Shown here piece by piece: positions 1 to 9,119 of a stretch of DNA of 64,000 nt (position 1 is the first letter of the stretch; each line of letters opens with the position of its first letter). A program made the position numbers and the translations under genes. Below the pieces are notes generated by a model, which worked only from the letters and a program-made list of their open reading frames with translations, did not search any database and had not been told where the DNA came from. Source of the DNA: Niabella ginsenosidivorans (GTDB taxonomy: Bacteria > Bacteroidota > Bacteroidia > Chitinophagales > Chitinophagaceae); the NCBI RefSeq assembly GCF_001654455.1, contig NZ_CP015772.1:372001-436000 (forward strand), in the 5' to 3' direction.

Positions 1-1163
1 ATATTTTCATTATACCTTGTAGAGCTGGCATTTACGTTTGCAGAAAAGCTTACGCCGGGTCTTGAGCGGGTATCTGATGAATGAGACCAGTTTACGGTAT
101 ACGTATTGGTATGGTAATAATCCGGGTCTCCCGGAAAGTTCCGGCGGGTACTCTGCAGGCCAAAATTAAAGGAACCCTGATATTTATATCTTTTGCGGTA
201 AGTGGGTTGTACGTTTACCGACCAGCTTCCGTAGGAATAAATATTTCCGTAAACCTGGGCATCCCAGTAGTCATTGATGACCTGGTAATAGCCCAGGCGG
301 GACAGACCAAGGCCCATCTGGTCATTTCTTTCAAAAGAGGGGGATAAAATGCCGGAATGCCTTCCCTGGTACAAAGGAAAAATGCCAAAAGGCAGGTAAA
401 TAGGTACCGGAACGGAATCAAATTCCGGCCGGATGGCCCCTGTAACCGCTAATTTTTTGTTAATGATTTTTGATCTCCGGGCTCTGAAGCCAAAATGCGG
501 ATGATCCAGGTTGCAGGTTGTAAAAAAGGTGCCCAGTCCGTACATGGTGCGTGCGTCTACCTTTTTAACAATATCTGCGTGAACAAACATTTCGCCCTGC
601 TGGGTAATGGTTCCCTTTGTAATACCCTGCTGGGTTTTAAAGTTATATTCCATGTGTTCGCTCTTGAACTCATTGTCGGCCTGTTTCATATCCGCATAGT
701 CGCTTATTTCCCCGGTGCTGTCCCTGCCTGCGGCTGCGGAGATCATATGCTTATCCTGGTTAACGGAAATGCTGGGCGCTGTTAAGGTCATATCCTCATA
801 TTCAGTTTTGGCTTTCCCGTAAAGATTCATGATTTTGGAATCCATAAAGCCTACAATGGAATCCTGTGCATAATATTTAACAGGCCCGCTGAGCGTGTCT
901 TTTGATATTTTTAAAGTAAAAGTGTCTGTTGATACTTTTCGGCCGGTATCTGTTGACAAATTGGAAGAATCGGTTATCTTTAGCGTATCTTTTACGGGGA
1001 TTGTATCATTTATGGATTTTTGGGGAACGGTGTCTTTGAATAAATGAGGCAGGGAGCCACTAAAACCGGCATTAGTATTAGTGGCAAGATTTTTTTTAGC
1101 AGCTATCAATATCATAGCCGTTAGAAACAATACAACAAAATAAATTCTTTTAAATTTGCGCAT
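1..1163 (-). CDS. lptD: LPS-assembly protein LptD-like, partial (C-terminus outside window)
   Basis: Outer-membrane beta-barrel protein expected to insert lipopolysaccharide into the outer leaflet, the last step of Lpt transport. The visible part is the N-terminal ~387 residues: a hydrophobic export signal (MRKFKRIYFVVLFLTAMIL), a Ser/Thr/Asp-rich stretch, then an OstA/LptA-like domain with LYGKAKTEYEDMTL and GTFFTTCNLDHPHFGFRA, and the start of the barrel with YLPFGIFPLYQGRHSGILSP, typical of the Bacteroidetes LptD family. It runs off the left edge. The ATG at 1163 lies 21 nt after a perfect TACATTTG box. It is divergent from the amidase/MCE/OstA genes. Family call is confident; function is by homology. 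Confidence 0.88.
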   Translation of the reverse strand, partial: MRKFKRIYFVVLFLTAMILIAAKKNLATNTNAGFSGSLPHLFKDTVPQKSINDTIPVKDTLKITDSSNLSTDTGRKVSTDTFTLKISKDTLSGPVKYYAQDSIVGFMDSKIMNLYGKAKTEYEDMTLTAPSISVNQDKHMISAAAGRDSTGEISDYADMKQADNEFKSEHMEYNFKTQQGITKGTITQQGEMFVHADIVKKVDARTMYGLGTFFTTCNLDHPHFGFRARRSKIINKKLAVTGAIRPEFDSVPVPIYLPFGIFPLYQGRHSGILSPSFERNDQMGLGLSRLGYYQVINDYWDAQVYGNIYSYGSWSVNVQPTYRKRYKYQGSFNFGLQSTRRNFPGDPDYYHTNTYTVNWSHSSDTRSRPGVSFSANVNASSTRYNEN

Positions 1164-1184
1164 TAAGGTTTGCTCAAGTACGGG

Positions 1185-1192
1185 CAAATGTA
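1185..1192 (-). promoter_or_regulatory. Bacteroidetes -7 box of lptD
   Basis: Reads TACATTTG on the minus strand, an exact match to TAnnTTTG, 21 nt before the lptD ATG. No clear -33 TTTG is visible at the right spacing. Confidence 0.6.
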
Positions 1193-1277
1193 TAAATAAC
1201 ATAGTAAAGATTTTGTGAAGCTTGTAATTAAATTATGTATGGGCAATAATTACCGGCTTCTTCAGTTTAGATGAAAT

Positions 1278-2282
1278 ATGAAACAGATTTTACCCTCAGC
1301 TCTGGCGTTGTTTTTTTCGGTTGGCTTTTTATTAAATAGTTGGGCGCAGCAGGCCGCCAGATCAGGCGCTATAAAAACAATTATTGTTGATGCAGGTCAT
1401 GGCGGCCCTGATGTGGGTGCAGAAGGAACAAAAACGAATGAAGCCACCATTACCCTGCAGGTAGGCCGCAAACTGGCGGCAGCAATGCGCAATGAGTTAA
1501 AAGGCATTAACATTCTTGAAACAAGAACTACCGCCGCTTTACCGGGCGGCCTTAGCAATTCTGTAGCCGCCAACCGGTACAGGGCAGACTTTGCCAACCG
1601 GAACAACGGGGATCTGTTTATTTCGCTTCACTGTAATTCAGCAGGCAGAAGACCGGGAGGCTGGTATATAAAAAGGGTGATTGGGAGGAAAGCGCATACA
1701 AAAACCGTTACAGTAGGCAAAGGCAAAAAGAAAAAACACGTAAAAAAAACCTACTATACCAATATTTATGAAGACGTATGGGTGGAGAATAAAGCGCGGG
1801 GAACAGAAACCTATATATGGGCAGTAGGGAAAAATGAGCAGAAGGTCAATTCCATGAAGAACATGGAAGACAGCGATAGTTCTTATTACAATGAAGAAAC
1901 CGGAAACGGTGCAGAACAGCCGATGCCCGACAGCAATGACCCGGCGGAGCGGGTAAGAATGCTCATTTATGCCCAGAACTATTTCAGGAAAAGCTATTCC
2001 CTTGCCGCATTGGTTGAAAAGAACTTTATAGCAGACGGGCGCATCAGCCGCGGCGTACAGCAAAGGAACCATAAGGGGATCTGGGTGCTTCAGGCAACCG
2101 GCATGCCCAGTATCCTGGTAGAAATGGGCTTTATCAGCAACAAAGAAGACGAAGCCTACCTGATGAGCGTCGACGGGCAGAATGAAATTGTTAACAGCAT
2201 ACTGGCAGCCGTAAAAACATATATTAATAAATATAACACCATCGGTTCAGAGTCACTGGCTGCAAATGAGGTTGCACAGTAA
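1278..2282 (+). CDS. N-acetylmuramoyl-L-alanine amidase (Amidase_3)
   Basis: Zinc amidase that cleaves the amide bond between N-acetylmuramic acid and L-Ala of peptidoglycan in the periplasm, for cell separation or remodelling. Residues 1-24 form a signal peptide (ALFFSVGFLLNSWAQ). The Amidase_3 domain starts at IIVDAGHGGPD; zinc ligands are His41, Glu55 (TNEATI) and His118 (SLHCNS), and the catalytic Glu lies in ILVEMGFISN near the C-terminus. A Lys/Tyr-rich insertion (about residues 135-175, with KGKKKKHVKK) sits inside the domain, as in other Bacteroidetes homologues. 334 aa, complete. First gene of the envelope set running rightward from the lptD divergent region. Confidence 0.92.
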   Translation: MKQILPSALALFFSVGFLLNSWAQQAARSGAIKTIIVDAGHGGPDVGAEGTKTNEATITLQVGRKLAAAMRNELKGINILETRTTAALPGGLSNSVAANRYRADFANRNNGDLFISLHCNSAGRRPGGWYIKRVIGRKAHTKTVTVGKGKKKKHVKKTYYTNIYEDVWVENKARGTETYIWAVGKNEQKVNSMKNMEDSDSSYYNEETGNGAEQPMPDSNDPAERVRMLIYAQNYFRKSYSLAALVEKNFIADGRISRGVQQRNHKGIWVLQATGMPSILVEMGFISNKEDEAYLMSVDGQNEIVNSILAAVKTYINKYNTIGSESLAANEVAQ

Positions 2283-2437
2283 GAAAAAATTGCTTCCCGG
2301 TTCCTTTTCTTACACAAATAATTAACGATCTGGGTTTATAGTTTTTTGTTTAAATAAGCTGATTTTTAAATTTTTCGGGCGTTATTTGCATTGTATTTTG
2401 AGCAGATTGACAAAGAACAACATTTAAACCATTTTTA

Positions 2438-3421
2438 ATGAAAATATCAAATGAACTTAAAGTGGGCATTTTGGCGGTTGTAGCCATTGCAGCACTGATT
2501 TTCGGGTTCAGGTTTTTAAAGGGAAAGGATGTATTCAATCATAAGCCAAAGCTGTATGCTATTTTTAAGTCGGTAGGTGGCCTGGAAAAATCGAATCTTG
2601 TAAAGATCAACGGGCTGGCCATAGGATCGGTTTACCAGATTGAGCCTGCGGACCCTAACATCAATAATATAAAAGTTACCCTTAGCATTACCCAGGATGT
2701 GAATATACCGGATAATTCAGTGGCTTATATTTCCGGCAGCCTCCTGGGCGCTTCTGAAGTGGTGATTGAAAAAGGTAATTCCACCAGATATTTCCATGAT
2801 GAGGATAGGATCAAAACCCGGGTGGAAGATGGTTTGCTGGGCGATCTTTCCTCGGAAGCCAAACCCCTGATGGGAAAAGTCAGAACTGTTGCCGATTCGC
2901 TGACCCTGTTATTATCACATTTTAACAATACCCTGGATGTGCCCACGCAACGGAACCTGCAGGAAGCTATAGCCAATTTAAAATATACTATAGTATCTTT
3001 AAATAATGTATTGACCAGCGTGGAAAAACCTTTAGCCGCATCCTTAAACAATATGAGCGCGTTTACAGAGTCGCTGAAACGGAACAACGGGCAAATAGAC
3101 ACCATTCTGGGCAATGCCAATAAATTCAGCAAGGGCCTTTCAGAACTGGAACTGCAGCGGACCATGGACACGCTGAACGCAACAGTAGCCGCTTTGCGTA
3201 CCACTGTTAACAATATTTCCAATCCAAACGGCAGCATCGGTGCTTTAATGAATGACCGGCAACTGTATAACCGCCTGAGCCAGGTAGCCCTGAGCGCAGA
3301 AATTTTACTGGACGATATACGGGTGCACCCCAAGCGCTATGTAAATATTTCGGTATTTGGTAAAAAAAATAAAGCAGGTGAGCTGACAGCGCCGGCTATA
3401 AAGGACTCTATTCCCCGGTAA
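2438..3421 (+). CDS. MlaD family (MCE domain) protein
   Basis: Membrane-anchored MCE-domain protein, the periplasmic substrate-binding component of Mla-type phospholipid transporters. One N-terminal TM helix (residues 9-27, VGILAVVAIAALIFGFRFL) is followed by the MCE domain (about 36-115, with VGGLEKSNLVKINGLAIGSV) and a long helical region (about 150-290) expected to form a coiled-coil barrel or tunnel. No MlaE permease or MlaF ATPase gene is adjacent, so the partners must be elsewhere. Its stop is one base from the ATG of the OstA-like gene, so the two are probably co-transcribed. Whether it moves phospholipid or another lipid cannot be told. Confidence 0.88.
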   Translation: MKISNELKVGILAVVAIAALIFGFRFLKGKDVFNHKPKLYAIFKSVGGLEKSNLVKINGLAIGSVYQIEPADPNINNIKVTLSITQDVNIPDNSVAYISGSLLGASEVVIEKGNSTRYFHDEDRIKTRVEDGLLGDLSSEAKPLMGKVRTVADSLTLLLSHFNNTLDVPTQRNLQEAIANLKYTIVSLNNVLTSVEKPLAASLNNMSAFTESLKRNNGQIDTILGNANKFSKGLSELELQRTMDTLNATVAALRTTVNNISNPNGSIGALMNDRQLYNRLSQVALSAEILLDDIRVHPKRYVNISVFGKKNKAGELTAPAIKDSIPR

Positions 3422-3422
3422 A

Positions 3423-5324
3423 ATGCATCATCCAATCGGATTACTGAAGTTCGGGTTCGCCTTTCTCATTGTTATCTGGGCAGCCGTTGTACGGGCACAG
3501 CAGCCTGTTACTGCACCTCCTGCCAGATCTGCTGCTCCTGTGCCTATTGATATTATTCATGCAGACAGCATTTCCCTGAAAAAAGTAAATGACAGCACCA
3601 ATCTCACCGTATTGCAGGGAGCCGTTTTAATGAAACAGGGGAATACCGTCTTTAAATGCGACCGCTGTGAAAAAAACGACCGTGCCAATACTTTTGAGGC
3701 CTGGGGAAATGTGCATATTATTGATGCGGATACCACGAATATCTATTCCGGGCACTTGCAGTACCTGATCGCCAAACAGATCGCCTACCTTGATAAGAAC
3801 GTAAAACTGACTGATGGCCACGCAACGCTGACCACGCCGGACCTGACCTACAACATGGCTACCAAAATAGCCACATACACCAACGGCGGCAAAGTGGTGA
3901 ACAGGCAAACGGTCATTACAAGTAAGGAGGCCTTTTATTATACGGATATTAAGGATGTTTATTTTAAGAAGAACGTGCTGGTAAATGACCCTGCCTACAG
4001 GATCACTACAGATTCCCTGCTCTATAATACAGAAAGCCAGATAGCCCGCTTTATAGCAATGACAAATATTAAAGACAGCGCTAACCGTACCATTGATACC
4101 AAAGAAGGATTCTATAATTTAAAGAACGGGGAAGCACAGTTCGGGCAACGCCCTTTTATTAATGATGGCAAAGGCACCACACTGAACGCGGATAACGTTT
4201 CGTTAAACAGCAATCTCGCCAAGGCAGAAGGTTCCGCAGTGCTGATTGATACGGTGCGTAAAACAACTGTTATCGGCAATCTGATCTATCAGAACCGTAT
4301 TACAGATGCTTTCCTGGCCACGCAGAAGCCACTCATGATCGTAAAGCAGGATGAGGATTCTATTTACATTACAGCAGACACTTTGTTCAGTGCTAAGCTT
4401 ACAGACCTTTATGTGGTATCTCCGGCATTAGGCGGCGACAGCATTAAAGTAAAGCCGGATAGTCTGGGTTTGAGCGATACGCTTCAGCAATATGCTGCTC
4501 CTGTACGAAAGGTTACTGCTCTGAAAGAAATAGCCGATTCGGCAGCAGCTACTGCAGGAAACAGCATCGTATTGCCTTCCTCTACCAACCCGGAGCATAG
4601 GGCTGCCGTACGGGATAGTATGGCAGCCGGTCCCATTAAAAATGTACCGGACCGGGTACGGGATGAGCCGGCAGTGACTGTGCCGGTAACTGGCGCTGTT
4701 GCATCCGGAAAAAAAGAGCCCCCCCCTGTTAAAACAACCAGGACCACAGATAACGACAGTACCAATCGTTATTTTGAAGCATTTCATAATGTAAAGATCT
4801 ACTCAGATTCCCTGCAGGCCGTTTCGGACAGCCTGTTCTATTCTTTTAAAGATTCCACTTTCCGCCTGTACCAGAGGCCGGTTATATGGGGAAAGGAAAG
4901 CCAGATCACAGGCGATACCATTTTATTGCATACAAAAAACAAGCAGATGGATCACCTGGAAGCGTTTAAAAACGGGTTTATGGTCAACCATATAGAAGCA
5001 CAGGCCTATAACCAGATAAAAGGCACGAGGATTGACGGGTATTTTACCGATGGGTCGCTGGATTCCATGCAAACAAAGGGTTCTGTTGAATCGCTTTATT
5101 TTGTTCAGGATGATGACAGTGCTTTTGTTGGCGTTAATGAAGTAACCTCCGATATCCTGGATGCCTATTTTGCTGAGAAAAAGTTAAATAAGATCGTGTT
5201 CAGGAGCGAAGCAACCGGTACGTTTTCACCCATAAAAGATAAAAAGCCGGAAGAAACAAAACTAAAGGGTTTTATCTGGAGGGAAGCAGAACGGCCAAAG
5301 ACCAAATATGACCTGATGCAATAA
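3423..5324 (+). CDS. OstA/LptA-like periplasmic protein
   Basis: Predicted periplasmic protein with two blocks of OstA/LptA-type beta-jellyroll repeats, the fold that carries lipopolysaccharide from inner membrane to LptD. A signal peptide spans residues 1-26 (LKFGFAFLIVIWAAVVRAQ). Block one covers about 40-345 (LQGAVLMKQGNTVFKCDR, TYSGHLQYL-type repeats); a Ser/Pro/Ala-rich linker covers about 350-445; block two (about 447-610) restarts with RYFEAFHNVKIYSDSLQAVSD. At 633 aa it is much longer than E. coli LptA. One base separates it from the MCE gene, and lptD lies 2 kb away, which supports an Lpt role. Substrate is inferred only. Confidence 0.82.
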   Translation: MHHPIGLLKFGFAFLIVIWAAVVRAQQPVTAPPARSAAPVPIDIIHADSISLKKVNDSTNLTVLQGAVLMKQGNTVFKCDRCEKNDRANTFEAWGNVHIIDADTTNIYSGHLQYLIAKQIAYLDKNVKLTDGHATLTTPDLTYNMATKIATYTNGGKVVNRQTVITSKEAFYYTDIKDVYFKKNVLVNDPAYRITTDSLLYNTESQIARFIAMTNIKDSANRTIDTKEGFYNLKNGEAQFGQRPFINDGKGTTLNADNVSLNSNLAKAEGSAVLIDTVRKTTVIGNLIYQNRITDAFLATQKPLMIVKQDEDSIYITADTLFSAKLTDLYVVSPALGGDSIKVKPDSLGLSDTLQQYAAPVRKVTALKEIADSAAATAGNSIVLPSSTNPEHRAAVRDSMAAGPIKNVPDRVRDEPAVTVPVTGAVASGKKEPPPVKTTRTTDNDSTNRYFEAFHNVKIYSDSLQAVSDSLFYSFKDSTFRLYQRPVIWGKESQITGDTILLHTKNKQMDHLEAFKNGFMVNHIEAQAYNQIKGTRIDGYFTDGSLDSMQTKGSVESLYFVQDDDSAFVGVNEVTSDILDAYFAEKKLNKIVFRSEATGTFSPIKDKKPEETKLKGFIWREAERPKTKYDLMQ

Positions 5325-5335
5325 CCCTGTTAAGA

Positions 5336-5362
5336 CCTGTAAGGTTTTACAAACTTTACAGG
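5336..5362 (+). terminator. Possible terminator after the OstA-like gene
   Basis: Stem CCTGTAA (5336-5342) pairs with TTACAGG (5356-5362), 11 nt after the stop codon. The following T-run is weak (CTCTTAATT), so termination may be inefficient. Confidence 0.4.
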
Positions 5363-5396
5363 GCTCTTAATTATGCATCTTATCTGGTTTGCGGTT

Positions 5397-5609
5397 TCAG
5401 GCTTTTTTGTCCGTTACAATATACCATTCTTTACCATTAATGATCTCAATATGCCATATCCATTCAGTTATATTAAAACGCTTCATATTTTTTGCCAGAT
5501 GAGTGATAGCGTCTCCCGTAAAACTGACATTACTATTTACAAAAGCCGAATGAGAAGCATCCCTGTCCCTGTCGGGCTGACTGATCCGATCATCATAAAA
5601 CACTCTCAT
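5397..5609 (-). CDS. Hypothetical membrane-anchored small protein; start codon uncertain
   Basis: From the ATG at 5609 this encodes 70 residues (MRVFYDDRISQP... ending IVTDKKA) with no family I recognise. The frame stays open upstream to 5672 and encodes NRFFAAVFIVVSLIGYIKSN, a convincing signal anchor, but no ATG, GTG or TTG occurs in that extension before the in-frame TAA at 5673-5675. Either a rare start codon is used, or the true start was lost by mutation or sequencing error. It converges with the OstA-like gene. Amino-acid composition looks coding (WIWHIEIINGKEWYIV), but it could be a decaying gene. Confidence 0.45.
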   Translation of the reverse strand: MRVFYDDRISQPDRDRDASHSAFVNSNVSFTGDAITHLAKNMKRFNITEWIWHIEIINGKEWYIVTDKKA

Positions 5610-5799
5610 AGTATTGCTTTTAATGTATCCTATTAAAGATACGACTATAAAAACCGCGGCAAAAAATCTATTTTAAAAGTATGTATATATACAACATGAT
5701 CACGCAGTTAAGTGTGAGATTGTATCAATGATCTTAACAAAAAAAGGAAAGCCCTCCAAATAACGTGAAAAGGCGGGTTGCGGAACACCTGTTTTGATG

Positions 5800-5807
5800 T
5801 ATCTTTA
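5800..5807 (+). promoter_or_regulatory. -7 box of trpBA
   Basis: TATCTTTA (one mismatch to TAnnTTTG) with a TTG at 5778-5780, 19 bp upstream, and 29 nt before the trpB ATG. No leader peptide or TRAP/T-box structure is seen in 5640-5836. Confidence 0.45.
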
Positions 5808-5836
5808 CGACTCACAAAAATCAGAGCGATCAATTA

Positions 5837-7030
5837 ATGCAGGTATCTTATAAACAGCCGGATGAGCACGGGTATTACGGGGAGTTCGGCGGCGCTTTTA
5901 TACCGGAAATGTTGTACCGTAACGTGGAGGAACTCCGGGAAAATTATTTAAAAATCATTGCAGATCCGTCTTTTCAGAAGGAGTATACCCTTTTGCTGGC
6001 CGATTTTGCAGGCAGGCCCACGCCGCTTTATTATGCCGGCCGGCTAAGTGAAAAATACGGTACAAATGTGTATTTAAAACGGGAGGATCTTTGTCATACC
6101 GGAGCCCATAAGGTAAATAATACGATCGGGCAGATACTGGTGGCAGAGCGTCTTGGTAAAAAGCGCATTATTGCGGAAACCGGCGCCGGGCAGCATGGTG
6201 TGGCAACGGCAACGGTTTGTGCTCTGAAAGGACTGGAATGCGTGGTATACATGGGAGAGAAAGATATTGAGCGCCAGGCCCCTAATGTGGCCCGTATGAA
6301 AATGCTGGGCGCATCAGTTGTTCCTGCAAAAAGCGGCAGTAAAACATTAAAGGATGCTACCAATGAGGCCATCAGGGACTGGATCAATAATCCGAATGAC
6401 ACCTTCTACATCATCGGGAGCGTGGTAGGCCCGCATCCTTATCCGGATATGGTGGCGCGTTTTCAAAGCGTGATCAGTAAGGAAATAAGGGCGCAGCTAA
6501 AGGAAAAGACCGGAACCGAACTGCCAACGGCAGTGATGGCCTGTGTAGGCGGGGGCAGCAATGCAGCCGGCGCCTTTTATCATTTTTTAGATGAGCCTTC
6601 GGTTGACATCATTGCAGTGGAAGCAGCCGGCTGCGGTATTGATACGGACAAAAGCGCTGCTGCCACGCAACTGGGCAAACCGGGTGTGCTGCATGGGAGC
6701 CGGAGCTATCTGATGCAGACCGAAGACGGGCAGGTGGAAGAGCCTTACAGTATTTCCGCCGGGCTGGATTATCCGGGCATCGGGCCGATGCATGCTAATT
6801 TATTTGTTACCGGGCGTGGCCGGTTTTTGAACGCAACAGACAAAGAAGCACTGCAGGCGGCTTTTGAGCTGGCAAAACTGGAAGGCATTATCCCTGCACT
6901 GGAAAGCGCGCATGCCCTTGCGGCACTGAATAAGCTAAAGTATACCGCCAATGATACGCTGGTCATTTGCCTGAGCGGCCGGGGCGATAAGGATATGGAT
7001 ACTTATATGCGCGAAATGAAAAATTATTAA
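5837..7030 (+). CDS. trpB: Tryptophan synthase beta chain
   Basis: PLP enzyme joining indole and L-serine to give L-tryptophan; works as an alpha2-beta2 complex with TrpA. The PLP lysine is Lys92 in [13 protein letters not shown]; the phosphate-binding loop is [10 protein letters not shown] (about 234-243); the N-terminal [13 protein letters not shown] motif and the C-terminal LSGRGDKD are typical. 397 aa, full length. It is followed after 16 nt by trpA. The remaining trp genes (E, G, D, C, F) are not in the window, so trpBA is split from them or they lie elsewhere. Confidence 0.98.
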   Translation: MQVSYKQPDEHGYYGEFGGAFIPEMLYRNVEELRENYLKIIADPSFQKEYTLLLADFAGRPTPLYYAGRLSEKYGTNVYLKREDLCHTGAHKVNNTIGQILVAERLGKKRIIAETGAGQHGVATATVCALKGLECVVYMGEKDIERQAPNVARMKMLGASVVPAKSGSKTLKDATNEAIRDWINNPNDTFYIIGSVVGPHPYPDMVARFQSVISKEIRAQLKEKTGTELPTAVMACVGGGSNAAGAFYHFLDEPSVDIIAVEAAGCGIDTDKSAAATQLGKPGVLHGSRSYLMQTEDGQVEEPYSISAGLDYPGIGPMHANLFVTGRGRFLNATDKEALQAAFELAKLEGIIPALESAHALAALNKLKYTANDTLVICLSGRGDKDMDTYMREMKNY

Positions 7031-7046
7031 AAGAGAAAGCGGTATT

Positions 7047-7817
7047 ATGTCAAGATTGAAACAGTTGTTTGAACAGAAATCGGAGAATATTCTGAATATT
7101 TATTGTACCGCAGGTTATCCGGCTTTGAACAGTACCATACCGGTAATGAAAGCCCTGCAGGAAAGCGGGGCAGATATTATCGAACTGGGAATACCTTACA
7201 GCGATCCGCTGGCGGATGGAGAAACCATCCAGAACAGCAGCGTTGTGGCGCTAAGGAACGGCATGACCATTGCCGGCCTGTTTGAGCAACTGCAGACAAT
7301 GCGTACCAGAATAAGCATTCCTGTAATCCTTATGGGCAATATTAACCCGGTATTGCTTTATGGCTTTGAACGTTTTTGTAAAGACGCGGCAACGGTTGGG
7401 GTAGACGGCCTGATCATCCCGGACCTGCCGCCTTATGAATTTGAAATAACCTATAAAACGGTTGTGGAAAAGTATGGACTGGATTTTATATTCCTGGTAA
7501 CGCCGGAAACATCAGAAGAACGGGTACGGAGGCTGGATGCTTTGAGCTCCGGATTTTTATATGCCGTTTCATCCTCTTCTACTACCGGCAGGGATAAAGA
7601 CTTTTCAGCCGTTGAAAAATACCTGGAACGCCTGAAAAGTTATCAGCTTAAGAATCCCATACTGGTCGGATTTGGAATAAAAGACCATGAAACCTTTTCA
7701 AGAGCCGCCAGGCACTCCAATGGTGCTATTATTGGCTCTGCATTTATAAAAGCCCTGGAGGGCCAAGCAGATGTTGCTGCTGTTTCCAGGAACTTTGTAA
7801 AAGCGGTCCTGAATTAA
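7047..7817 (+). CDS. trpA: Tryptophan synthase alpha chain
   Basis: Cleaves indole-3-glycerol phosphate to indole and glyceraldehyde 3-phosphate, passing indole to TrpB through a tunnel. Catalytic residues are visible as Glu46 (IIELGIPYSDPLADG) and Asp57 in the same motif; the phosphate-binding region includes YAVSSSSTTGRD and VGFGIKDHE. 256 aa, normal for the family. It is the second gene of the trpBA pair and shares its promoter. Confidence 0.97.
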   Translation: MSRLKQLFEQKSENILNIYCTAGYPALNSTIPVMKALQESGADIIELGIPYSDPLADGETIQNSSVVALRNGMTIAGLFEQLQTMRTRISIPVILMGNINPVLLYGFERFCKDAATVGVDGLIIPDLPPYEFEITYKTVVEKYGLDFIFLVTPETSEERVRRLDALSSGFLYAVSSSSTTGRDKDFSAVEKYLERLKSYQLKNPILVGFGIKDHETFSRAARHSNGAIIGSAFIKALEGQADVAAVSRNFVKAVLN

Positions 7818-7983
7818 TGTTTTGCTAAAAAAGTGCCCGCTTGTTAATTTGTTTTTACATATAAATGTTGATAGCCAACCAGTTGCAATAATTTAAAATA
7901 TTGCGGATAACTTCACATTTGCCCTGCCAGTAAAAAGAAGAACAAATAAACTGTAATCTTGTTTTAGAAAAAACTATCAGTAA

Positions 7984-9072
7984 ATGTATCTGCGAATGAA
8001 TAAGATCAGCCTCTTTTTAATAATGCTTTTCCCGGTGGTTGCCATGGCACAGCAATTAACGCTTACAGGAACCATTGAGGGATTGCCGGACAATACCAGT
8101 GTTTTATTGATCAACCTGGAAAAGGGATCCTCAACCATCGGGGAAACAAAGTCTAAAGGGGGCATGTTTACGTTAAGCGGTCAACTGGATGGCCCATCGA
8201 TTCTTGGCCTGATGGTGGGGGATTCTTCCAAAACAGCCCTGTTTGTGGGTAATGATGTTGTAAAAGTTACCGGCAACATGAAGCAGAAAATGGATGACTG
8301 GAAGTTTACAGGATCAAAGACCCAGGACGATTTTGCTGAGTTCCAGGACCTTTTTATTCCAAAGTTTGAACGGGTCAACCAGATCGGCATTGAGCAGCAG
8401 TCCGGAGCAGGAAGCGATGTGCTGGATGACTCTATGAAGCTGGTTGTAGCTGACATTCAGCAAAATGTAGATGCCTTTATTGCAAAGCACCCGGCTTCCC
8501 CGGTAAGCGCAATGGTTGTTTTATCTACCATCGGTTTTACTGATGACATTGCCTTGCTTGAAAAAAGAGCCGGTGCCCTTTCAAAAGAAGTGATGCAGAC
8601 AAGTGTGGGCAGTCAGCTGCAGAAAGCCCTGGAAGACGCGCGCTTCAATGCAGTGGGTACGGAAGCGGCCGGTTTTACACAAAAGGATACGGCAGGTAAA
8701 GAGGTATCCCTGGACCAGTTCAGAGGAAAATATGTACTGGTCGATTTTTGGGCAAGCTGGTGTGGACCCTGTCGCCGAGAGAACCCGAACGTGGTTCATG
8801 TGTATAATAAATACAGGGATAAGAACTTTACGGTACTGGGCGTTTCCCTGGATGAAGAAAAGGAGGCCTGGCTGAAGGCGATTGAAAAAGACGGGCTGAC
8901 CTGGACGCAGGTAAGCGATCTGAAGGGATGGGAAAATGAAGTGGCGCAGCAATACCGTATTACGGCCATCCCGAGGAATTTTTTAATAGGGCCGGACGGA
9001 AAAATCATCGGGAAGGACCTGCGCGGGCGGGAGCTGGAAAATAAGCTGGCTGAAATACTGGATAAAAAATAA
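7984..9072 (+). CDS. DUF4369 / TlpA-like thioredoxin-fold protein
   Basis: Exported thiol-disulfide oxidoreductase of the Bacteroidetes DUF4369-thioredoxin type. Signal peptide at residues 1-23 (ISLFLIMLFPVVAMAQ); DUF4369 beta domain about 25-100 (TLTGTIEGLPDNTSVLL); helical middle; AhpC/TSA-like thioredoxin domain about 225-360 with the active site WCGPC (Cys260 and Cys263) and the cis-Pro motif AIPRNF. Probably keeps periplasmic proteins reduced, for example for cytochrome maturation, but the substrate is not shown by context. An alternative ATG at 7999 (MNKISLF) gives a neater signal peptide. 362 aa from 7984. Confidence 0.88.
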   Translation: MYLRMNKISLFLIMLFPVVAMAQQLTLTGTIEGLPDNTSVLLINLEKGSSTIGETKSKGGMFTLSGQLDGPSILGLMVGDSSKTALFVGNDVVKVTGNMKQKMDDWKFTGSKTQDDFAEFQDLFIPKFERVNQIGIEQQSGAGSDVLDDSMKLVVADIQQNVDAFIAKHPASPVSAMVVLSTIGFTDDIALLEKRAGALSKEVMQTSVGSQLQKALEDARFNAVGTEAAGFTQKDTAGKEVSLDQFRGKYVLVDFWASWCGPCRRENPNVVHVYNKYRDKNFTVLGVSLDEEKEAWLKAIEKDGLTWTQVSDLKGWENEVAQQYRITAIPRNFLIGPDGKIIGKDLRGRELENKLAEILDKK

Positions 9073-9107
9073 TACTACGAATTTTTCGTAATACGGGCCG
9101 TATGTTC

Positions 9108-9115
9108 TACATTTG
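9108..9115 (+). promoter_or_regulatory. -7 box just upstream of the 9120 start
   Basis: TACATTTG, an exact match, only four bases before ATG 9120. An ATG at 9102 in the same frame lies upstream of this box and would be outside such a transcript. If used, the promoter gives a leaderless or nearly leaderless mRNA. Confidence 0.5.
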
Positions 9116-9119
9116 GAGC

